A stretch of DNA of 64,000 nt from Mesodorylaimus sp. YZB2_4 (Eukaryota; Nematoda; Enoplea; Dorylaimida; Dorylaimidae), in contig JASANH010000944.1 in assembly GCA_030248295.1 (NCBI GenBank), forward strand, positions 1 through 64,000. The letters are read 5' to 3'. A program made the position numbers and the translations under genes. Shown here piece after piece: positions 42,550-54,420 of this stretch. Position 1 is the first letter of the stretch. Each line of letters begins with the position of its first letter. The notes beneath the pieces were generated by a model. It was given only the letters and a program-made list of their open reading frames with translations, did no database searches and had not been told where the DNA came from.

Positions 42550-45109
42550 TTCCATGGAAATGACAAATGCAATGAGAACTGTGAATCGGTAATTTGGGCT
42601 AAAGTCTACTGCGAAATAGCTCGGATGTGGGTAAGAGTGCGAGCAAATACGTGTCAGATATGACAGCTGAGTTTGCTGGTAGCTGTGGTCCGTCTATAAT
42701 ACGGGTATCTACGCTGCAAGTTCTTTTGTAAGGGTAAATGGCATGAATAAGTTTCAGCTATAGCCTGGCACAGCAATCTATCAAATTTCAGCGCTCATTA
42801 GTGGCATAAGCGTAAATATCGACACCCCTTTCAAAGTAAATATCGAAGAGATTTCATGTGGATTCATGCTGGCGAAAGTAACCTTAAAACAAATACCTGC
42901 CTTGCAACTATGCCATGTGGATAAATCCATCGAGGTCATTTTAAAATTATTTTTCAACCGCTGAAACCACCATATCTTCCTTGGCTCCTTGAGCGGAGCC
43001 CGTTTTTCCTCCAGTATATTCAACTAACAGTAAGTCAAACTTTATATCAAGGCTTAGGGGCACTGGAGCGATCCTCTGTGTGTCTCCACTGGAAGCACTC
43101 GTACATGATCGCAACCTGGACACTAGATTCATCGGTCAATGGCAGGTGGGCTGTAAACTGACAGCCTTGACTGTCTACTCGTTTGTGCGTCTCTCCACTC
43201 ACGATCAGAGCACCTCGACGGTGCTGGATGAGTCACTCACGGCCTGGCGTGCGAGGTCAGTGAGATTTTATGGTTCGCAAACCGACCTCCATCACCGGGA
43301 ATTAAACCCCAATGAATAATGGGCTGCTAATAAAAAGAATTTGCTTACAGGTTACTATGCTGTAGCCAGTAAAAATCGGTTTCAAATGTACATAGCTTCT
43401 CAGATTCCCCTTTTGGACGCATCTGGCTGGAGCACTTTCAGGGCACCATAATACCGGCTACCAAATGCGTGCTGGTCAGAAAATCAGTGGGTGTATGTGG
43501 CGGGGGCATCAGGGCCCGTGGGCCATGGCCTCGGCTTACTATAAACCAGTGTTTCGCCGCCCTTGCTTCCCTACCAGCGCATAGGCTACCTTATGGCATT
43601 TGGTCTATGACTACCAAAAATTTCATTGAGGTCAGTTTAATCAATGCTCTCGCTTGGCGTTCCGAGCCTTAGTTTCGCTTTTTTTCATTCAAATCAAATA
43701 TCATTGACCCCACTCTGATTTAAGTTGTAACGCCAGTACAAGCTTTTGTTTAGGATCTTCCTCACCTGCCATTAAAGCAAACATTTTATTGCGCCACGTC
43801 AAGTGTGTTACCCGGCTGCTTTTTCAGCCATCGGTTTCATAAGCTAGCAATTTCCTAGGCATTTAATCCATTCATCAAAGCATGCATTTAAAGCGAAGCG
43901 CGCCGTTTAACAGAACATTGTCGACCCAATGCCGCATCGTCTATGCGAAATAAAAGTAGTTTCAATTTTGATTGTTTTTTCCCTCTAGTTACCTCGCACA
44001 TATTTCTTTAACCGTGAACCGGTAAATAGCTAGACCGGTAGATACCTAGACAGACCCGTCGGGCGTCCAGTCTTACTGTAAAAAAGCTACTGTGTGTGTT
44101 TGTGCATGTAGTCCACCGCCCTCCCTTCGCTGCCAGCAGATAAAACTACTTTTCCTAGGCTTCCAGATAAAACTTCGTTTCTACGTTTTACTGCCACCCC
44201 GCTAGACAAACAAGGCTCTAAGCTGAACGAATCATCTCATTCAAAGCTACCCGTAATATGTAGTACTGTAGGTCTAACGTGACCTCAGCTATCAGGAAAA
44301 CCATAAGCTGCAAGATCTATTGTAGAGCATCTCTTGCAAGCAGGCTCTGTACTTTTGAAGTCTTATTCAAGTAGAGTCCAAGAGCATTCATGATGATAAC
44401 ATAGGTACAGTACGAGTACTATGCGTAAACTCATTGTGTAGTCTCCCTCCCAGTCTCATTTCCGATAATAAATTCCGCTCATATTCTTTTAAAATTTGTG
44501 ATTTCTTGTAGCCTATGTAACCTGGTAAACTAGTACCAAGAAAGCACTGTCGTCTTAATAACCGTACCACCGCATTTTTTAGCTAAATTGGATTACCAAA
44601 GACGAGGTCGCAAAAACCGACTCAATGCGATTGCAAGATGTGGGACTGTAGCTTATGGAGTCTACATTGTCGTGTGGGGCGGCAAAAAGAAGGGCAATCA
44701 AACGGTCGGCCGAGAGCATCAGTCAGCTTCAGATAGTGCCTAATGTCGAGAATTTGGTGTAATTGTTGGAGCAAAGCCACGGATTAAAAATAATGTTGGC
44801 GGAGGTTATGGCGCATGAAACAGAGGAAGATATGATCAGAGTTACTGCAGCTGGTCTCTGCTGGCACAGCTTCTAGATTCTAAAAGCATAGAAAGCTCGA
44901 ATAAATATAACTGCGCCAGGCGAGGGCACATTATAAAGATTACTGGTTAGCTGCACAATAATTATAATTGGAATATCCACTGAGTTGGTCGTGCATGTTC
45001 TACGTCAAAGAGAATCAAAGTGGTGCCATCATCAGTAACTTCTTACACAAGCAAATACATGCTCTTGGCAGGCGGTAGACACACAAAATTAATCACTTCT
45101 CGCCCCCCC
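42550..45109. other. Intergenic, nothing recognised
   Basis: No supported gene or organised repeat in about 2.5 kb. Confidence 0.4.
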
Positions 45110-45487
45110 CCCCCGCCCTCTGGTTATGTTCCCTCGTCTAGACCCCGATTGAACTTTATTCTCCCCCTCTGGAAATCCCCCCCCTTCCCCCGTGACGAAT
45201 TTGAATTACCCACAAAATCATCAGGTGTGGAAAATATGAAGGATATAAAAATGTTAGCGTGATAGAAAATGTATTTCTTGAAGTGTCAGATGATGGAGAT
45301 GAGGTTAAAGGCGAAGATATCGAGCATATTGGTTGAATTCGGTTATGAGTTTCATGAATGCGGGAAGAGAAGTAGTGAAATAAACAGAGTTAGCAGACTT
45401 GTTGGCAAGCTTTAGACTGTCTATCTTTCTATAATGGCATCTGGAAAATGTTTGAGTTTTATTCTCGATTCCCCGATTCTTGTCCAG
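45110..45487 (-). repeat. Inverted copy of the repeat at the window start
   Basis: Reverse complement of about 1-340, with scattered substitutions and small gaps; bordered on the left by a C-rich tract (45102-45120). The partner lies 45 kb away. Confidence 0.6.
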
Positions 45488-46154
45488 CACCTGCTCTTTC
45501 ACTGATTTTTTTGCATAGTTATTTCCCTGCTGCTGGCTTGGCTCTAGCGCATGGTATATTCTTACGTATATAAATTCCGCTTGCTAGGGGGTGGGGGGGG
45601 GGGGGGGGGGGGCTGCATGACACGTCTTTTTAAAGCTAGCAGGAAAGTATATGAATTGGCATATTAAAGTGTTTGACGTTTTCTTTGTAATCAATAATAA
45701 AAAAACCCATGATCAATTCGTTTAGCATGGCCCCATATGGCCGCACCCCTACTGTACAGCATGTAGTCAGCATTTGTTAGCAGTACGTTCGGGCCTACTG
45801 TGACCAAAGCCAAGTCCGCAAGCACTACCGACTATGGCAGACAGGTGGCGCTTTTGTAGTGGTGTACCCAGCAGACCTCAATTCATACAGTGTAGGCTGC
45901 AATGGTCGCGTCTGCTGGTACATATCGAAAGCCATCGAAGGAAATGTGAATCGTGAACTTTTAATGCAAGAGTCCTTCAGTTGGAGCTGTAGAGAGATTT
46001 AAATAATGCATCTCATCATCCTGCAGTATCCGTATCTGGTACAGAGACAATAAAAAAAAACAAGAACAAAATCTACACAGACCTTGCCGTTTACAAATTT
46101 GAAACTTCCCGGGGCGTTTTACTGTATATTTCTGTGTGATCCCAAGGGGGCTTG
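45488..46154. other. Intergenic with long G homopolymer
   Basis: A run of about 20 G residues interrupted by one T lies at 45587-45612. No gene is supported. Confidence 0.5.
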
Positions 46155-46755
46155 TTAATCGACTGATGGAACTTTGTCCACATTTGCGACGACAGGTGGC
46201 ACTATTGTAGTAGCCACCTGGTTTTTAAAACATTTTAATCTGTCAAGTTGAAAGAATCGGGCTGACGATCTTCGGAACTCCGTGTGTAATGCCACATGAG
46301 CAAGAATGTTGACGATAGCGTTAGTGTGGTAAGTAAACAAGGGATAGGAGGTGACGCTAACCCCAGTGAAAACTCCGAATACCACACTTAGCATCAGCAG
46401 CATATTTGGGACAACTACCACAGCCAAGTCTGAAAAGGCTACGGTCAGCATAGCCATAGTGAGCTGAAGTTGCTTTCGTTCTCTCATTCTGATGGCATTA
46501 GATGCTGCTGCCTATGGTATCTTCTTAAACCAATTTCTGCCAACAGTAAACGAGATAGCTGTGTTCGTGACAGCGCATAAACCGCTCAGAATTGATATCC
46601 CGTAGAAGTAGGGAAAAGAGAAAAGCTGATTTTTTTAGAAGTTTTCGGTCTCTTATCAATGTGACTAACACGAGAATGTTGACCATTGAGGCGAGTGAAC
46701 CTATGCTTACCTGGGTCACATTATTGCTTACTCTGCTGCTCAAGGACGGCATCAA
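46155..46755 (-). pseudogene. Nematode-type GPCR relic lacking central helices
   Basis: On the minus strand, a TM1-like segment (SLASMVNILVLVTLIRDRKL) is followed, with one frameshift, by a helix FYGISILSGLCAVTNTAIS that resembles TM5. A stop follows, then a frame (46487-46155) with TM6 (QLQLTMAMLTVAFSDLAVVV) and TM7 (TYHTNAIVNILAHVALHTEF). TM2-TM4 are absent. The TM6/TM7 style (VVPNMLLML, NAIVNILAHV) resembles nematode srsx-class receptors. Frameshift, stop and missing helices together indicate a pseudogene. Confidence 0.6.
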
Positions 46756-47840
46756 AAGTTCGTTGATGGCGTGGTTGAGAACATGATTGTCTGACAGCGC
46801 AGATAAGCTCTAAGACCTCCCCTATCAGTTAAGACTCTGTTACAGATTGCCATTCATCTTATTATGCTAGGCCTGCACAGTGATTGGGCAATTTAATTTC
46901 AGACTCATGGTTAACCTGTACGAGGACATTAGGGACATGAGTAGGAGCACGCTGTTGGCACACTGTCCACTTTATGCCATTACTGAGGCTGATACTAATT
47001 ATGTTTCTCTGCTGAGTCTTAGATCATACAATTAGGCATATATTAGTTAGGCATCGAGACTGTGTGGCACACTATGAGACGCGGGCTCCTTTAATTAGGA
47101 GCTGGCTGTTCAGGCTAGGCATGTTACGGTCGAAAACACGAGGGGCGTTCTTAAAAGTCCCAGGACTTCTTTGAAAAACAAAGCAACTCGAGATATGATT
47201 TTACTCTTAACCATACGCACCATCTGCATGGGATGTCCCAGGCTTTCGTCCATTCCTTACAGGGTGCTTCGTTAAAATTGAACCATCTCAGAACAGCACT
47301 CTCAATATCCGTATCATTAGTCTATGGGGCTCGGCCACGTGGTGCAGGTGAATCCAATTCTGATGGTATTAAAATTGTGAAGCTGATGGATTTTTTCTTG
47401 AATTACAGAGATTTTTTGTAGTCACACTCGAATGATAACCAATCGTCAGTTATAACAGGCTGATATGTTCAATTACTCAATGCATTAAACAAAATTTGTA
47501 CTACTCGTACCACTAGCTCTGCATTTCCCCCTCTTTATGTATATTCTAAAATCTTTTTATTCAAGTAAGTCCCGGTAGCAGCTTGAGTGATTTACATTTT
47601 GACGCAGAAGGGAATATGGTCAAGTAAACTTCGTATATCTAATATCGACCGGTGTGATAACAGAGTGAGTCATCCTTGCCTGATGAGCGTTTCTAACACT
47701 GCACCAGCAGTCTTTGATATTCATTCAAAAATGAAGTAATAAAAAATAAAACTCTATACAGCTGATAGTTAATATTTTGATGGCTATTAGTGCTCTGTTC
47801 GCTTGTCCTGTAGTCTTATCACAAACGAAGTATTACTGAG
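46756..47840. other. Intergenic, nothing recognised
   Basis: About 1.1 kb with no supported feature. Confidence 0.4.
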
Positions 47841-48275
47841 TCATTGCCTATTTATCCATAGCTTGTAAAAGAACGGATGTCTGTAAAATTTCGAAGAAAG
47901 AATGACAACGACAAACAAAATTATAACTGTCGCTGCACAACCGGCAACAATAGCAAACGCTTGTAATGAATCTTTGCCCATTGCTGGATGAACCACAGTA
48001 GAATTTGTACCAGAGTTCACGACTGGTGCGTGGGTATGCAATGAAGCGTGCTCGCTGCTAATGTTTTCTTTGAAACTGCTATCACCAGGGAGTGTCGTCG
48101 AGTAGGCGAGGTAACTCGCAGTTGTGGTGAGTGCACCATTTGCAGTGGTAATTTCTGACGTGGGTCTTTCATCCAACGAGATTGTGATGTTTCCATTGAC
48201 GTCCAACGCAGGTGTCGAATAAGCAGCCTGGTTGTTCGAGTTTTGGCCGACTGCCTTAACGTATTCGCAAGACAC
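47841..48275 (-). CDS. Putative single-pass membrane protein (last exon)
   Basis: A 144-codon minus-strand frame. The N-terminal 100 residues are Ser/Thr/Asn-rich with N-glycosylation sequons (NIT, NIS, NST), followed by a strong transmembrane helix around AFAIVAGCAATVIILFVVVI and a short cytosolic tail (SSKFYRHPFFYKLWINRQ). This is the layout of a type I surface protein's end. An acceptor-like GAACTGCGTAG lies near 48285, so the frame probably represents a 3' exon, with upstream exons (perhaps in 48256-48504) unplaced. Family not recognised. Confidence 0.5.
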   Translation of the reverse strand: MSCEYVKAVGQNSNNQAAYSTPALDVNGNITISLDERPTSEITTANGALTTTASYLAYSTTLPGDSSFKENISSEHASLHTHAPVVNSGTNSTVVHPAMGKDSLQAFAIVAGCAATVIILFVVVILSSKFYRHPFFYKLWINRQ

Positions 48276-48504
48276 CGTTTTCTACGCAGTTCCAGTATAT
48301 ATGAATAAACTTGCGACAACGCGTAAAAGATAAACTATGGCTGCAGGTCTCATTGTTAGAAATAACTATGAACTTGTTCGCTAAACAAGCTTCTTTAAAT
48401 AGCACTTTGTCATTAAATATTGAAAATATCAGACGTCTGAATGACTTGCTTTTTTGGCAGCTGCCCCAGCGATATTTTGAAGGACACACAGACGAATGTA
48501 TCAT

Positions 48505-49122
48505 AAAAGCTATTCAGCTCGAGACAAACTGCGTCAGAGTCAGAGCTCTCATTTTTGTGAGACACGAAGGTTCTAGAGCTTTCCCACTCTGGCGGCGTCT
48601 AGTGTTCAGTCGAATATCTTTAGAATGTGACCTTTAATGAATTATCATTCTACAGTTAGGCGGAATCTCCTGACGCTTTCATGCAAATTTCTGTTTCACA
48701 ACACCGAGTGTGCAAAAAATCTTGCGCTGGCCGCAGATAGTTGATCTTTTTGCACTTTACAGCAAACTAGCAGTCTTGTCGGATATGCAGTAAAAATTTA
48801 ACTGCAAAATAATTTTGGTATCCCGCTAAAGATAAGAAATTTTTTCAAGAGGGTAGAACTCACGCCATACTGCTCAAATACTTCAGTGGATAGGCGGATT
48901 CCATTCATTCCAGATTCTAAAAACAGTTTCCCACGCGGGATGCATTTAAAGACTCTGAATTATCATAGGGTCATTGATGACAACATCCTCTTGTTCCAGA
49001 AAACTTCCAAGCATACATCGCGAGAATTTATTGCATCAAAAAAATCAGTATCATCAAACACGAATCATCGCCGTACTGTCAAACAATTCTTATTGCAAAT
49101 ACCAAGCGCAATAACAAAATCG
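48505..49122. other. Intergenic, nothing recognised
   Basis: No supported gene between the membrane-protein exon and the hAT-like element. Confidence 0.4.
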
Positions 49123-49130
49123 CGTACTTG

Positions 49131-50571
49131 CCAGGTCCGACAATGGTTCACAGTTCGACCCAAACACAACCGAAAAGTTTTTAAGTCGAACTCAATCCAA
49201 ACCCGTTTTTTGAAAGTCAAACCCAACACATCGCAAGTGAAACCAAAAAACCCCCCAAAACCCATATTTTTTGAAAAAATTGACTGAAACCAAAAAAAAT
49301 TACTTTTGTTCAGCGAAGTAACTATATTATGAATATGACAAACATTTTTGTAAAAAGGCTTTCAGTCTTTACTAAACGATCCCAGGAAAAGCATTCTTAG
49401 CAGTGGCTTTACTCAAACCTCTCCTTGTGAGAGAGAAGTTGGGAGGTTAATGAAAGAATCTCTCCAGGCCTCCCCAGGGCTCTGGATGGCATATTTCTCC
49501 TGTGCGCATAATCCTAAGACTTGACCTTCCGATGGATACATTTTTGAGCAGTAGAGTGATTCATGCCCAACTCGCATCTTTCATCTACTTCTAGAAAGAT
49601 ACATGAAGCAAATTATTTAACTGCCATCATCTAATATGGCCACATTTTAAAATCGGCTTGTTGGAATCCATCAAAAAAACGTCAACCTGAGAAGCATGTC
49701 ATATCTTAACGAGCATTTCCTTTTCGAAATCCGAGTTTCAAATGGCATGACCCGAGCTGAGGGACCATTGTCACCAATGCACTGAAATCTTACAAGCCCT
49801 GTTCCTCGAACAAAGAGATATTCCTCTCCCATCATCATTTTCACCCGCCAAAGGACAAAAAGGCAGAAGTTCCAATCAAGAAATAGCTAAAAATATAAGG
49901 GCCCTGCAAGGCCTACTGTACGAACCTTCTTCTAACTCGCTCACAGGTTCCAAGTCTATGCTTTTTCTGAATACTTGTGAGTTCATCAATTTAGATCGCT
50001 TACAGTTTTTATATACATAAGTCCTGCAATGATCGTAATCGTCGATGGATTATTGTGGTGAAGCACGAGTCACTTATGCACTTGTAACTTGACGGAACCC
50101 CGATGTGATTCGTAGCTACTCCAAGCTTGGTATTTATTTAGAATGTTTTTTCCTAAATGTATATGCACAGACATCGCGGGGACGTATTCAAGGAGTGCGT
50201 TTCAAAAAAAAGATAATAATCAGACTTTCGAAGTGCTTCCTAGCAAATGCGAGTCGATAAGATATTAGGTTAGAGCTTGATATCATCTGCTGACAGACGA
50301 CTTCTCATTTTCAGTTCGTCGCAGTGAGACTGACGTGTCGAATTAGACTAACAGGGGGCACTGGGTACTCGAGCGGCCAAGTTTTTTTGATCACGGCTAA
50401 TCTCACGCTGACTAATAAGGCTGACCCCAAGCGGAAAAGTGGTTTCGAAGTGGCTGGGTTCGAAAAAAGGTCAACCTCCACAACACAAAACCGCTCCGCC
50501 TAAAAACCCGACGAGCCCAATTCAAACACCCAAAAAATTGATTGGGTTTTGGGACGCAATGTCGCACCTGG
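49131..50571. mobile_element. 1.44-kb hAT-like non-autonomous element
   Basis: The ends are CCAGGTCCGACAATG and, inverted, CCAGGTGCGACATTG, with a perfect 8-bp duplication CGTACTTG on each side (49123-49130 and 50572-50579). Sub-terminal regions on both sides are AACCC/CAAA-rich. No transposase frame is present. The 8-bp duplication and CAGG-type ends fit the hAT superfamily. Confidence 0.82.
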
Positions 50572-50579
50572 CGTACTTG

Positions 50580-51382
50580 TATATATAAAATATAGTCCAA
50601 GACTCTTCGAAGCGGCTTCAAAATTAGCCTATCTTGAAACAGCCATGCCCAATGTGTGTCACGCTTACACGAAATATTATCCAATCAAAACAAGCTCTCG
50701 AGGGACTTTTTTTAAGACTTAATTTAAGAACAATCGATCCAAAATCACTCAAGATTGAACTTTTTGCAAAGCTTGAGCTTGACGCAGAGAAGATCTGCAC
50801 TGTATTGTCGAGAGTAGTCCCGTTTTCAGAGGTTATATAACAAAGAGCATATCAAAATATTGTATCTATGTACCTATTGCATTAGGGATTTTGCTTTTAA
50901 TGAGGGGGCATTGGTGTGGCGCATTGTATTCCGATGGAACAATCAAGATCCCCACTAAATAAACCTACCCTTCCGCCAACTATCAGCGCCCCTGGCCTAA
51001 TCACGGAGCCTGCAGTAAAAGACTGCAAATGCATGCAATATAGATCTGAAAGCAGGCAAAAATCAGCAGCAAAACTAACGTGCTCTTGTCGCAAATCACG
51101 ATGCTGGCTTTGCTGTGACTGCTCGGCTCCTCGTTGTCACTTAGGCCTGTGTAATTGTTGCAATGTGGAGTTGTGAGAGCAATATTTTTTCTTTCAGCCA
51201 GCTTACGGAGCACAATGAGAGCATATCGCCGGCTGCTTTTGTTGGCTTCTTCGTACGCGTCAAAGTTGAAACCGCATTCGTTTGAGACGAACTTTGAAAT
51301 ACAATCGGCGTAGCATTTCCTGGCGCTATAAAGCATTACATGCACGTTATACTCTCGAGTCTGCAGGCTGTTTGTAATGAAG
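50580..51382. other. Intergenic, nothing recognised
   Basis: No gene supported. A hydrophobic stretch in the minus frame ending at 51001 (TLVLLLIFACFQIYIACICS) is isolated and lacks context. Confidence 0.4.
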
Positions 51383-51925
51383 TCTATATCTAATCGATAT
51401 CTATATCTAATCGATATCTATATCTAATCGATATCTATATCTAATCGATATCTATATCTAATCGATATCTATATCTAATCGATATCTATATCTAATCGAT
51501 ATCTATATCTAATCGATATCTATATCTAATCGATATCTATATCTAATCGATATCTATATCTAATCGATATCTATATCTAATCGATATCTATATCTAATCG
51601 ATATCTATATCTAATCGATATCTATATCTAATCGATATCTATATCTAATCGATATCTATATCTAATCGATATCTATATCTAATCGATATCTATATCTAAT
51701 CGATATCTATATCTAATCGATATCTATATCTAATCGATATCTATATCTAATCGATATCTATATCTAATCGATATCTATATCTAATCGATATCTATATCTA
51801 ATCGATATCGATATCTATATCTAATCGATATCTATATCTAATTGATATCTATATCTAATCGATGTCTATATCTAATCGATATCTATATCTAATCGATATC
51901 TATATCTAATTGATATCTATATCTA
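51383..51925. repeat. 17-bp tandem satellite, about 32 copies
   Basis: The unit is TCTATATCTAATCGATA. It is nearly invariant for about 540 bases, with a few variants near the right end (an extra ATCGAT insertion near 51800, ATTGAT and GATGT substitutions). Each unit contains the palindrome ATCGAT. Confidence 0.95.
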
Positions 51926-52994
51926 CAATATCTTCTATATATTACTATTCTTCTACCGTTAAGTACAGCCCACCTAAGGACACTAATTCAAGTGAATCTG
52001 ACTAGCCTACTGTTTCTGTACTCGCCACATCGCGTGATGCAGCATGCGCACCAAACATCGAACTTGTATACTGTCTACATATCCGTTTGCATATTCTGCT
52101 TTTTTGTGTGCGACTCGCATTCAAAAAATGTATCCACTAGACTAGCCGCTGCGTCCAATATATGCTATGAATTGCACCCTGGAGGGGGGGTAGAGTTCAG
52201 TAGAAGCATTATCCATTGGTGCGCTGCCGTCGTACGAGTAGACGTTGCTTAAAACCAATGCATTAACTCAGATTCTTATTGAAAGCTCAGTAGCTATCAA
52301 CAGTACTGTTGTAGGCGCCAGCTGTAATATTACTATGTCGGACGCGGCTGAACTACTGAATTGCCTGTAAGCTGTTTTTCCAGCGAGGCAAGAAAAACAG
52401 CGTTCAGACGATTTAACACACCCACTCACCTTTCTTCAGAATACTGTACATGGCGAGTTTGGCGTTAGTGGTGGCGTTGGTGTACTGTAGCTACCAACGC
52501 CAAACTCCTAGGATCATCATAGGACTTTGGCTTGGGTCCTGGGATTTCAGAGAAATCGGACTTTAGGCTATACATCGAGGGAATTAGAGAATTGCGAACA
52601 GGTCCAGCGAACATTATCCTGCATAAGAGTGCCTATTGCTGGACCCCAACTGGTATATGGGCCCTGAAAAAAGGGCAATTCTGTTAGTGATAAAAAGAGA
52701 GAGCAAAATTGTAAGGTGAAAGGGTGCTGAACATGAATGACATGATTTAGGCACTAACATTTCACACCACAATTTAAGGCTCCTGCCCTCCCCTGGAGAT
52801 CCCCAGTAATCGAGGTTATAAAATGTGAAGGTGTTCGATCTGAGAATATACCGAAATACTCATTCAGTTTTCCTCCCCAAACCAATTCCCTTATGAATTT
52901 CCTGTCAAAAAGTTTTCCACACGTGGTGAGTAGACACACAGTATGCACAGTGTAACCTCACTTCTGGGTTAGTTAGCGTGAGTTAGTGTTAGAA
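51926..52994. other. Intergenic, nothing recognised
   Basis: No supported gene. A small palindrome around 52462-52508 (GTTTGGCGTTAG...CCAACGCCAAAC) with a GGCGTTGGTGTAC centre is the only structure seen. Confidence 0.45.
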
Positions 52995-53142
52995 ATGACT
53001 TAACCTTAGTCTTAGAAATAAAGGTCAAGGTCAGAATTCTGTCAAAACCCCGATTGACCGACCCTTGGTCAAGATCAGGGTCAAGGTCAGAAAATTTTTT
53101 GAAGGGTCGGTCAAGGTCAGGGTCAGGTCAGAATTTCTTGCA
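52995..53142 (+). repeat. TCAAGGTCA-rich repeat, copy 1
   Basis: It carries several GGTCAAGGTCAGGGTCA blocks between TGTTAGAAATGACTTAA and CAGAATTTCTTGCA. Copy 2 is at 57789-57968 in the same orientation. TCAAGGTCA is the extended half-site of monomer-binding nuclear receptors (NR5A/ERR class). Confidence 0.8.
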
Positions 53143-53879
53143 GAAAACACAAAACTCTGTAGACTCAAAATTATGACTTGGAAAAAACAAATGATGCGGT
53201 TCACGCGGTCTGCTCACATGATGGTTAGATTTTGTGCATAAAACGGGAATTTCCAAATAATAAACCCCATGGTAAACATTAAAAAATAAACCCAATTTGG
53301 CACGTTTACAGAGCTCATGTAATGTGGACCAGCCTTCCTTAGCCAAGGCGGCCTCGTGAAATACTAAAATTATTTAGATACAATCGCACAGCAAACTTCG
53401 ACCAGTAATGGGTGCCCAGCTTACAGCCCAGCTAGTGTCAGAGTCACTAGAATCTAACGTCTAAGAGACTTCTGAGGTAACTCTGTCGTAGATCCTTACC
53501 TCAATATCTGGCGAATATCCATCGTTAAATATGCGCTGAATGTTTAACAAGAGCGGTTCAAAGTTGCTTTCAGTCAAGTGCAAGATCTTTCTTGATCGCA
53601 AAAATAGTCATGATTTCTTCTACACGCGTCAAGGCTTGATCTAACATCGCTCGCTGTCGAGAATTTCGACCATATTGCAAACTGCCAACAAACGATCAAG
53701 GAATTCCTAGCAGCCGCCGCATAGTGTGAAGCTTGCTCCCGATGTTCACCGCCAGCACTGAAATATACGATCTTTAGCTCCGTTGACATCATCGAAAGCT
53801 TTTCTTGAAATTTCTTTCAATGGCTCGGGAGATGTGGCGCTACTATCTTCGGTCAAAGCTGAAGTTTCTGTTTTAGCAA
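53143..53879. other. Intergenic, nothing recognised
   Basis: No supported gene; short frames only. Confidence 0.4.
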
Positions 53880-54420
53880 TTTCTACCCACCGCTGCAAAA
53901 CGCAACCGCGGTCGGCAGAAACTGGTTTTTCTGCATGAATATCAGCAGCACCAGTGAGCAACCAGCAGAGGATCGTGTGAAGATCCAGCTCTTGGCTACA
54001 TAATTGGCCAAGAGTGTCTGCCTCTTGCGCTGGGCGCTCACTTACTGGCGTGTTCGACTGGCTTTGCTGATTGCTCGATGTCATTGCCATTGCTGATGTG
54101 GCGAAACATCAGCATGCGCATAGAGTTGGAAGAAAGGGGGGGGGGGAAGTTTTTTGACAGTGTTTCAACTCCCTCGTATCGCTAGAGACTCTCTCAACGA
54201 AGAGCGTCTATAAGCCATCCCAATAACTACTAGCTGCTGCAAAGTATATTTGACGGAAGGTATGGCAAGCAGAGCTTTAGCGTATTTAGGTTGCTAATGT
54301 GAAACACCGCAGCTGCTATCCTTTTGAAAGCCTGTCTGAACAGCAGCAGTACACACACACATCGTGGCTTTGAACATCTGTGCGTGAGTGATTACACACT
54401 TTGCAGTCCGCAGCATATCG
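53880..54420 (-). repeat. Diverged relative of the 63.1-63.9 kb foldback element
   Basis: It shares TTTTTCTGCATGAATATCA and CTGAACAGCAGCAGTACACA with 63245-63264 and 63628-63650 in the same order and spacing. The long terminal inverted repeats of the 63-kb copy are not recognisable here. A frame on the minus strand (54090-53746) overlaps it, and I treat that frame as non-genic. Confidence 0.5.

Noticed and set aside
51383-51925. CRISPR-like array
   Set aside because: Units are contiguous 17-mers without spacers, in an animal genome; it is a satellite.
53574-54090. Overlapping minus-strand frames of 114 and 72 codons
   Set aside because: They overlap a repeat shared with the foldback element at 63.1-63.9 kb, where the equivalent frame is not preserved.
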